Virus record (IMG/VR): IMGVR_UViG_3300035206_000484
Location: 1 to 22,974 of that record
Reading direction: 5' to 3' (one strand)
Origin: a virus
DNA length: 22,974 nt
Part shown: one piece after another, positions 15,058 to 20,593 of the stretch
How positions within the stretch are numbered: position 1 is the stretch's first letter
Layout: every line of letters begins with the position of its first letter
Translations under genes and position numbers: made by a program
Notes under the pieces: generated by a model
Seen by the model: the letters and a program-made list of their open reading frames with translations, nothing else
Databases searched by the model: none
Told to the model about the DNA's origin: nothing

Positions 15058-15402
15058 ATGACAACTTCCAAACTGAAGCCCCGACTGGTCGTCGAATACA
15101 ACCACATCGGCCAGTTCAGGAGCGGCGTTCGAAAGAAGGCATGGGCGGCGATCCGAATGTCAGCGATCAAGATCCTGTCGAACACGGTCGCAATCACGCC
15201 CTGGAAAACGGGGAACCTACGGGACAGTTATACGGTCGTCGAAGACGAAGCGAACTTCGTGGTCTATGTGGGGACAAACGTCGAATATGCACCCCACGTC
15301 GAATTCGGAACTTTCCGGTCGACGGCGAAGCCCCACTTGTTCCCGTCGGCTGACCAGGAAGAACCCTTCTTCCTGGATTCTATGGCAAGGATCGCAAAAT
15401 GA
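15058..15402 (+). CDS. HK97 gp10-like head-tail/minor tail protein
   Basis: This 114-residue protein is read from ATG 15058, chosen because GGAGAA (15045-15050) lies 7 bases upstream; the GTG at 15055 is too close. The family signature is clear: a helix with AAIRMSAIKILSNTVAITPWKTGNLRDSY, then VGTNVEYAPHVEFGT and a closing KPHLFPSADQEEPFF helix. This is the HK97 gp10 pattern (TPxxTGxLRxS, YAxxxExGT, PxPFxxPA), here with HLFP. These proteins help join the tail to the head. The gene sits between closure and terminator genes, as expected. Confidence 0.85.
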   Translation: MTTSKLKPRLVVEYNHIGQFRSGVRKKAWAAIRMSAIKILSNTVAITPWKTGNLRDSYTVVEDEANFVVYVGTNVEYAPHVEFGTFRSTAKPHLFPSADQEEPFFLDSMARIAK

Positions 15403-15812
15403 AGGCGACTTCACTGAAGATACACACGAAACTGGCGGCTGGGGCGACGGCTTCGGGGGACGCATCGACACGAATCCATCAGAAACTTGCCCCCCCAGGC
15501 GTCGCCTTCCCGATGGTTGTCTTCCAGAAGGCGGGGGGCGACAACCGATACACGTTCGGGAACACAAAGGTCGCTGTCCGGCTGGTCTATCTGGTGAAGG
15601 CGATCGATCAGTCGTTCGATTCTGACGTGGCTGAAGGGATCATGGATGATGTTGAGACAGACCTTCACGACGCCGATCTGTCCGTCACGGGCTACAATAC
15701 GGCGAACTGTCGGAGACAGCGGGATTTGCCTTCGTATTCGGAAGTTGTGGACGGGAAGCCTTACCAGTACGAAGGCGCGTATTACGAAATCGAACTGACG
15801 CCGTCGGCGTAG
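15399..15812 (+). CDS. Tail terminator/completion protein (DUF3168-like)
   Basis: This 137-residue protein starts at ATG 15399, overlapping the gp10-like stop as ATGA. The text fits tail terminator proteins: a short opening helix, PPGVAFPMVVFQKAGGDNRYTF, a VRLVYLVKAIDQSFDSDVAEGIMDDVETDLHDAD helix-strand core, and a closing YYEIELTPS strand. This protein caps the tail tube at the head-proximal end and stops tube growth. The order closure, gp10-like, terminator, tube is canonical. Confidence 0.78.
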   Translation: MKATSLKIHTKLAAGATASGDASTRIHQKLAPPGVAFPMVVFQKAGGDNRYTFGNTKVAVRLVYLVKAIDQSFDSDVAEGIMDDVETDLHDADLSVTGYNTANCRRQRDLPSYSEVVDGKPYQYEGAYYEIELTPSA

Positions 15813-15822
15813 GGGGTAATCA

Positions 15823-16542
15823 ATGGCGGTTCCACACGGAAAAGCGACTAGGGTTTACGTCGCCGGTTATGACCTATCGGCGAAATTGGACGGGGTGTCC
15901 CCCCAGGCTGAAGTGGACGAACACGAAACGACTGGCTTCGGCGTGGATTCGAAGACCTTTATTCCTGGGCTGACCGATTCGCGTCTGTCCGGCGAAGGCT
16001 TCTGGGACACTGACCTGGCGGATGACAATCTGACTGACGACATTCTGTCGGCAAACCTAGCGGCTGACGGCGTGAAGGTATGCGCGATGTTGTCGGCGGC
16101 GACGATCGGGGATCGGGGTTACGGGATACAAGCGATTGAAAACGCCTACGGCCAGAAGTCGGAACAGGGCGGGGTCGCGCGGGTGAACTTCGAAGCCCGG
16201 TCACAAGTTGGCTTCGATGCGATCCAGGTTCTGCATGTCAAGGCGACGCGGACGACTGACGCTGATGGATCGGCCCTGGACAATTCGGCGTCTTCGGCAA
16301 ATGGGGGGGTCGGCTATCTTCAGGTATTCGCCGCGACGGGCGGCAACGCCGCGACGATCCTGATCGAAGACAGCCCCGATGACGCGGTCTGGTCGACGCT
16401 GGTGGCGTTCGTGGCTGTGACGGCGGTCGGCGCGCAACGGATCGCAGTAACTGGAACAGTGGATCGGTATCTTCGGGCTTCGTGGACGCACGCGTCGCCC
16501 CCAGGATCGGTTCAGTTCTTTGTCGCCTTCGGGCGGGAATAA
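15823..16542 (+). CDS. Major tail tube protein, copy 1, with extra C-terminal beta domain
   Basis: This 239-residue protein starts at ATG 15823, 6 bases after GGGGG. Residues 1-130 form the tube domain (MAVPHGKATRVYVAGYDLSAKLDG, then AEVDEHETTGFGVDSKTFIPGL). Residues about 132-239 look like a separate beta-sandwich (HVKATRTTDADGSALDN, YLQVFAATGG, IAVTGTVDRYLRASWT), of the kind that decorates the outside of some siphovirus tails. The following gene is a clear paralogue of the tube domain. Several copies of this domain probably project along the tail surface; that is inference from analogy. Confidence 0.78.
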   Translation: MAVPHGKATRVYVAGYDLSAKLDGVSPQAEVDEHETTGFGVDSKTFIPGLTDSRLSGEGFWDTDLADDNLTDDILSANLAADGVKVCAMLSAATIGDRGYGIQAIENAYGQKSEQGGVARVNFEARSQVGFDAIQVLHVKATRTTDADGSALDNSASSANGGVGYLQVFAATGGNAATILIEDSPDDAVWSTLVAFVAVTAVGAQRIAVTGTVDRYLRASWTHASPPGSVQFFVAFGRE

Positions 16543-16554
16543 GGGGAAAAGATC

Positions 16555-16965
16555 ATGGCAGTTCCACACGGGAAAGATACTGACTGGCGGCTTGACAATG
16601 CCGCGGCTTCGCTGATCGACTTGTCGGCGTACACGGATTCGGTTGACTTCCCCCAGGAGGTTGACGAAGCGGAAACGTCTGTCTTCGGGCTGTCTTCGAA
16701 GGCTTTTATTGTCGGCCTTCAGAGTACGAGTATATCGATCGGGGGGCCTTTCGATCCAGTGGTCGACTTACAACTGACGGCGGTCGTGGGACAAACGGCG
16801 TCGCTGTCGTTCCAGTATGGCCCCCAGGGAACGACAGGCGGCCAGCGGCAGTATACGGGCGAATGTTTCTTGACGCGATACAATCCGAATTCGGGTGTCG
16901 GCGACGCGGCAAGGTGGACGGCGGAACTTCGCGTGACTGGCGACGTGACACGCGGTACTTACTAA
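16555..16965 (+). CDS. Tail tube protein, copy 2 (paralogue without the C-terminal domain)
   Basis: This 136-residue protein begins MAVPHGKDT like its upstream neighbour and shares EVDExET--FG--SKxFIxGL at about residues 37-57. It ends after the beta strand WTAELRVTGDVTRGTY with no added domain. GGGG at 16543-16546 gives the ribosome site. The pair is a tandem duplication that has diverged. One copy may build the tube and the other decorate it or be incorporated in alternating fashion. The next gene is the tail assembly chaperone, as expected downstream of tube genes. Confidence 0.75.
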   Translation: MAVPHGKDTDWRLDNAAASLIDLSAYTDSVDFPQEVDEAETSVFGLSSKAFIVGLQSTSISIGGPFDPVVDLQLTAVVGQTASLSFQYGPQGTTGGQRQYTGECFLTRYNPNSGVGDAARWTAELRVTGDVTRGTY

Positions 16966-16981
16966 TCACAGGGGGATATGA

Positions 16982-17470
16982 ATGGCTGACGGAACAAAGG
17001 GAAAGGGAACGATGGTTCAGGCGGTCGTGGACGACGACGGCGCAGGCGCGCCGATTGATCCTCTCACGGCGCAGAAGAAACGGGAAGGGACGATAACGCC
17101 TATGTCCCAGGCTTCACAGAACGGCTATCTGACGATCGAAGATATCGCGAAGGCCCCAGACACAGTGACGGAAGAATTGGATGTTCCCGAATGGGGCGGA
17201 AGGCTCGTTATTCGGTCGCTGACGAAGGGACAGCAACAGGACGCGCGCCGAAAGTCTATGCGCGAAGGCGAAATTTCGACCGACCTTCTGGAAATGCACG
17301 TCTTCATTACTGGCGTAGTCGAACCGGCGATGACAGAAGAACACTTCGGGATGTTGCGACAGAAGTCCTTCGGCGTCGTCGAAGGGATCACGCGAAAGAT
17401 TATGAAGGTGTCAGGGATGGATCAGGCGTCGATCGCGAAGGCCCAGGCGTCCTTTCCTTCTGGACAATGA
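16982..17470 (+). CDS. Tail assembly chaperone, short product (gpG-like)
   Basis: This 162-residue protein lies between tail tube and tape measure genes, the fixed place of tail assembly chaperones, and starts at ATG 16982 after GGGGG (16971-16975). It has a low-complexity N-terminus (ADGTKGKGTMVQAVVDDDG) followed by a small globular part with TEELDVPEWGGRLVIRSLTKGQQQDARR, a pattern common in this family. The short product ends SFPSGQ at TGA 17468-17470. The reading frame shifted by +1 continues with phage-like coding to 17624, so part of the ribosomes probably shift and make a longer chaperone. Chaperones coat the tape measure during tail assembly. Confidence 0.78.
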   Translation: MADGTKGKGTMVQAVVDDDGAGAPIDPLTAQKKREGTITPMSQASQNGYLTIEDIAKAPDTVTEELDVPEWGGRLVIRSLTKGQQQDARRKSMREGEISTDLLEMHVFITGVVEPAMTEEHFGMLRQKSFGVVEGITRKIMKVSGMDQASIAKAQASFPSGQ

Positions 17471-17624
17471 AGTTAGGTTCGAACTGATACTGGCCCGTGA
17501 CCTGGGCATGACCAGGGCTGAAATGCGACGCCGTGTGTCCATGTCCGAATACCTGGACTGGACGATCCTGTATAACAAAGAACAGGCTGAACGTGAAGAA
17601 GCCGCGAATAAGGGGAAAAGGTAG
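17406..17624 (+). CDS. Tail assembly chaperone, +1 frame extension (gpT-like part)
   Basis: The +1 frame relative to the upstream gene is open from 17406 to TAG 17622-17624. From 17457 it reads LLDNEVRFELILARDLGMT then RAEMRRRVSMSEYLDW and a charged tail, strongly resembling the C-terminal part of tail chaperones (an acidic FELxLARxxGMTRAEMRxRxS stretch then an aromatic/Trp). It has no good start of its own (the first ATG, 17508, lacks a ribosome site) and stops 2 bases before the tape measure ATG. A frameshift at UUU-C (17453-17456) would give a fusion of about 213 residues. The -1 frame at the same place closes at 17487 and looks meaningless. Confidence 0.65.
   Translation, partial: RCQGWIRRRSRRPRRPFLLDNEVRFELILARDLGMTRAEMRRRVSMSEYLDWTILYNKEQAEREEAANKGKR
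17450..17458 (+). promoter_or_regulatory. Probable +1 ribosomal frameshift site
   Basis: The zero-frame codons are TCC TTT CCT. At TTT-C the Phe tRNA can slip one base forward and pair with TTC (17454-17456), after which CTT begins the extension. It lies 12 bases before the zero-frame stop. Most tail chaperone genes use -1 shifts; +1 is less common. Confidence 0.45.
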
Positions 17625-17626
17625 AC

Positions 17627-20242
17627 ATGGCTGTCGGGGAAGAAATCGCACGAATGTTCGTGTCCGTCGGTGGAGACATCGACGGGTTCGAAGGATCGAT
17701 GAACAAAGTCGAATCGCGGATCAGTTCGGTCAGCCGATCGATGCTGGGGTCGGGCACGGCACTGACAGGGCTGACCGCGCCCCTGATCGGCGCGGCAAAG
17801 ACGGGCGTCCAGCAAGCGATGGCCTACCAGTCGAATATGAACATGCTGGAGGCTGTCAGCGACGCGACTGAAATGCAGATGTTGTCGCTGGGGGCAACGG
17901 CCCAGGCTATGGGGGAAGACCTGACCCTTCCAGGAACGTCGGCTGGTGACGCGGCGGAAGCGATGGTCGAACTTGCGAAGGCGGGCCTGTCCGTCGAAGA
18001 CGTTATGGGGGGGGTAAAGGGAACGCTTCAGTTGTCGGCGGCGGGGCAGATAAGCAACGCGCAAGCGGCCACAATCACAGCGGGAGCGATGAACGCTTTC
18101 AATCTGGAAGGATCGGAAGCGGTCAGGGTCGCCGACCTTTTGGCGGCTTCAGCGAATTCATCGGCGGGTTCAGTCGCGAGTATGGCCGACGGACTTCAAA
18201 TGTCAGCGTCAGTTTACGCGGCGGCTGGACAGCCGATCGAAGACCTGGTCACAGTGATCAGCCTACTGGCAAACGCCGGAATCGTGGGGTCGGACGCTGG
18301 AACTTCCCTGAAGCAAATGATGTTGACGCTGATGTCCCCGTCCGCGGCAGCGGCGGAAGCGTTGACGAAACTGGGGGTGGACGCATGGGACGCACAGGGG
18401 AACATGGTTCCCCTGGTAGACATTATTGGGCAACTTGCGCAAGCAAAGGCTTCGATGACGACGGAGAAGTTCGACGAAGCCATCGCGGCCGCTTTTGGGT
18501 CTGACGCGGCGCGTGCGGCCATGGTGCTGGCGGCTGAAGGGGCCGAAGGTTTCAGTGATATGAAAGGGGCCGTCACAGAACAAGGGGCGGCGGCTGAACT
18601 GGCGGCTGTCCAGATGGAAGGGCTGTCTGGTGCGATCGAAGGGCTAGGGTCGCAGGTCGAAACGGCCCTATTAGGGGTCTTCGAACCTTTGCTGACCACG
18701 ATGGAAGGGGTCGTCGGATTCGTGACAGACCTGGTCACGGGCTTCATAAACCTGGACGAACCGACGAAGGCGGCGATTCTAGCCTTTGCTGGACTTGTTA
18801 CGGCGGCTGGCCCGTTCCTACTTCTGGCAGGTGCAATCGGGACGGCCCTGGCCACGATACTGTCCCCGATCGGCCTGGTCGTGATTGGGATCGGCGCGCT
18901 GGGAGCGGCCTTCGCTTCCGACTTTATGGGAATTAGAACGTCCGTCGAATCGATCGGCCAGGAACTGGGCGGCGCGATCGAAAAAACCTGGAATTCAGCC
19001 CAGCCTACAATCGAATCGGTCGGCCAGGAACTGGGCGGCGTTCTCGATAAAGTCACTTCCGGATACGAATCGGTCGGCCAGGAACTGGGCGGCGTTCTCG
19101 ATGAAGTCACTTCCGGATACGAAGAAGGCGGGATCGGCGGCGCGGCTGACAGCCTGGGCCAGAATATCGCCGATTATATCACGCAGGGAATCACTTATAT
19201 CCAGGACAATATTGGTACTTGGGCTTCAGACCTGGGGTCGGCGATTTCCGACCTGGTCGGTCAGGGAATGGCTTTCATTAGCGACGCCTCGGGGCTGGCG
19301 ACGGGGATAGTGGGCTTGTTCAGCGAGGCGATCAACCTAGCGGTCACGTCCTGGGAAACCTACGGGCCACAGTTATCAGGGGCGATCGGACAACTTCTGG
19401 GGGCGCTGTTCGGGAAAGGGATCAGGTTCGCGATGCAGACCCTGCCTAACATAATGGGGAACCTGGCGGGTTCGATCGTCGGAATCTTCTCTGGGGGCGG
19501 CGCGTCGGAAGCGGCAAAGGAAGTCAGGTTCGCGATGCAGACTGGGGGCGAAGTGCTGAAGGCAGGTGGCGGCTTCGTCGGCAGTCTGGCGGAATGGATC
19601 GTTCAGAACGGTGAACGGGTCGGAAAGGCTATGAAGAACCTGGCGGTTGCCCTACTGACGGGCTTCGCTACAGCGTTCGCGGCAAACGCGCCGGCTGAAG
19701 TCGTCGAAGTGGCGGAAACGCTTCTATCGGAAATGAAGGGGGCAATTTCAGCAATTGCGGCTGATCCGGTCGGGGAATTCATAAAGCTCGGAAAAGCGAT
19801 CATCGATGGACTGATCGCTGGGATAGAGGCGACTGCGGGCCAGCTGGCGAAGGCTGTGACGGATGTTCTTATGTCTGGGATTCCTGGCCCCGTGAAGAAA
19901 TTCTTCAACTTATCTTCGCCTTCTAAACTTATGATGGGATACGGCGTCGACATTATGGCTGGTCTTCAGATCGGGATGGAAAAGGAAGGCGCGCGGATGA
20001 ACGTTCCGATCCCCAGCATGGAAGCCCCAGACGTGGCGGTGACGCGGCTATTCACAAACAAGATGACCGGCGCAGACGGGGGAAGTGTTCGATCAATGGG
20101 GCGTCAGGCAATGCGAATCTTCATCGAAGGAATGGCAGAAGAAGCCCCGAACGGCGACGTTCTGTCGATCTTGGCGAAGGCGATCCATCCCGCGATGGCG
20201 CGGACGTCCGCGATCCAGCGGTCGCGATCAGTGGCGCGATAG
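17627..20242 (+). CDS. Tape measure protein
   Basis: This 871-residue protein starts at ATG 17627, 2 bases after the chaperone extension stop; AGGGG and AAAAGG lie upstream. It sets tail length and is ejected ahead of DNA. The text is typical of the TP901-type core: an N-terminal helix-rich region (about 1-130), then ALGATAQAMGEDLTLP, SAGDAAEAMVELAKAG, LLAASANSSAGSVASMADGL and GSDAGTSLKQMM motifs. A strongly hydrophobic region follows (about 382-430) that could enter a membrane, then Gly/Ala-rich helical repeats. Residues 463-498 are a near-perfect duplicated 18-residue unit. The C-terminus ends in a basic helix (RTSAIQRSRSVAR). At 871 residues it would give a tail of roughly 130 nm by the usual 1.5 angstrom-per-residue rule. 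Confidence 0.9.
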   Translation: MAVGEEIARMFVSVGGDIDGFEGSMNKVESRISSVSRSMLGSGTALTGLTAPLIGAAKTGVQQAMAYQSNMNMLEAVSDATEMQMLSLGATAQAMGEDLTLPGTSAGDAAEAMVELAKAGLSVEDVMGGVKGTLQLSAAGQISNAQAATITAGAMNAFNLEGSEAVRVADLLAASANSSAGSVASMADGLQMSASVYAAAGQPIEDLVTVISLLANAGIVGSDAGTSLKQMMLTLMSPSAAAAEALTKLGVDAWDAQGNMVPLVDIIGQLAQAKASMTTEKFDEAIAAAFGSDAARAAMVLAAEGAEGFSDMKGAVTEQGAAAELAAVQMEGLSGAIEGLGSQVETALLGVFEPLLTTMEGVVGFVTDLVTGFINLDEPTKAAILAFAGLVTAAGPFLLLAGAIGTALATILSPIGLVVIGIGALGAAFASDFMGIRTSVESIGQELGGAIEKTWNSAQPTIESVGQELGGVLDKVTSGYESVGQELGGVLDEVTSGYEEGGIGGAADSLGQNIADYITQGITYIQDNIGTWASDLGSAISDLVGQGMAFISDASGLATGIVGLFSEAINLAVTSWETYGPQLSGAIGQLLGALFGKGIRFAMQTLPNIMGNLAGSIVGIFSGGGASEAAKEVRFAMQTGGEVLKAGGGFVGSLAEWIVQNGERVGKAMKNLAVALLTGFATAFAANAPAEVVEVAETLLSEMKGAISAIAADPVGEFIKLGKAIIDGLIAGIEATAGQLAKAVTDVLMSGIPGPVKKFFNLSSPSKLMMGYGVDIMAGLQIGMEKEGARMNVPIPSMEAPDVAVTRLFTNKMTGADGGSVRSMGRQAMRIFIEGMAEEAPNGDVLSILAKAIHPAMARTSAIQRSRSVAR
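19013..19120 (+). repeat. Two tandem 54-base repeats in the tape measure gene
   Basis: Units 19013-19066 and 19067-19120 differ at one base by eye (GATAAA against GATGAA, Lys to Glu) and encode ESVGQELGGVLD(K/E)VTSGY. A third, partial copy starts at 18947 (ESIGQELGGAIEK). This is a recent in-frame duplication that lengthens the tape measure by 18 residues. Confidence 0.9.
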
Positions 20243-20251
20243 GGGGCCAGT

Positions 20252-20593
20252 ATGCCCGATGTTACGATCAATAGCGTGAATTACAGTCTGGAACGTCACA
20301 AGATCGAAGAAATCGAATCGGCGGCGAACCATGACCTTATGTCCGGCGCGTTCAAAAAAGACGTGTTCGGGGTAAAGTCCAGGTTCGAATGTGGGTCGGA
20401 TCATTTCACGGCGGCGCAACTGGCAACACTGAAGACGGCCTTCGAATTGGGAACGTCCTTCACTTTTGTCGACCTGGATTCGTCGTCTTATACCGTCCTG
20501 TTCGAAGACAACAGGCTTGCAGCGGAAACGAACCGGAACATCCCCTGGTCGAACCGGCGATATATCATGGACTTCGCCCTGCGGGAAGTCTGA
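20252..20593 (+). CDS. Small distal tail protein, 113 aa
   Basis: ATG 20252 follows GGGGG (20242-20246). The protein opens with PDVTINSVNYSLERHKIEE and later has FTAAQLATLKTAFELGTSFTFVDLDSSSYTVLFEDNRL, ending in the strand RRYIMDFALREV. The alternation of short strands and the Phe/Asp-rich turn resemble small tail-tip proteins lying between tape measure and hub genes (distal-tail or adaptor type). No catalytic motif is visible. It overlaps the next start as TGATG. Confidence 0.65.
   Translation: MPDVTINSVNYSLERHKIEEIESAANHDLMSGAFKKDVFGVKSRFECGSDHFTAAQLATLKTAFELGTSFTFVDLDSSSYTVLFEDNRLAAETNRNIPWSNRRYIMDFALREV

Noticed and set aside
15030-15353. Overlapping + strand frame starting ATGGCTGGC at 15030
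   Set aside because: It would displace the HK97 gp10-like gene, which has clear family motifs and a good GGAGAA site; the alternative frame is Arg/Gly-rich noise.
17508-17624. Separate small gene starting at ATG 17508 for the chaperone extension
   Set aside because: No ribosome site precedes the ATG, and the conserved-looking text begins well before it, so a frameshift fusion explains it better.
18214-19110. Long open frame on the minus strand (298 codons) within the tape measure gene
   Set aside because: It mirrors the tape measure codons, has low-complexity Ser/Pro/Ala text and no ribosome site; it arises because the skewed codon use of the + strand leaves few stops in the reverse frames.
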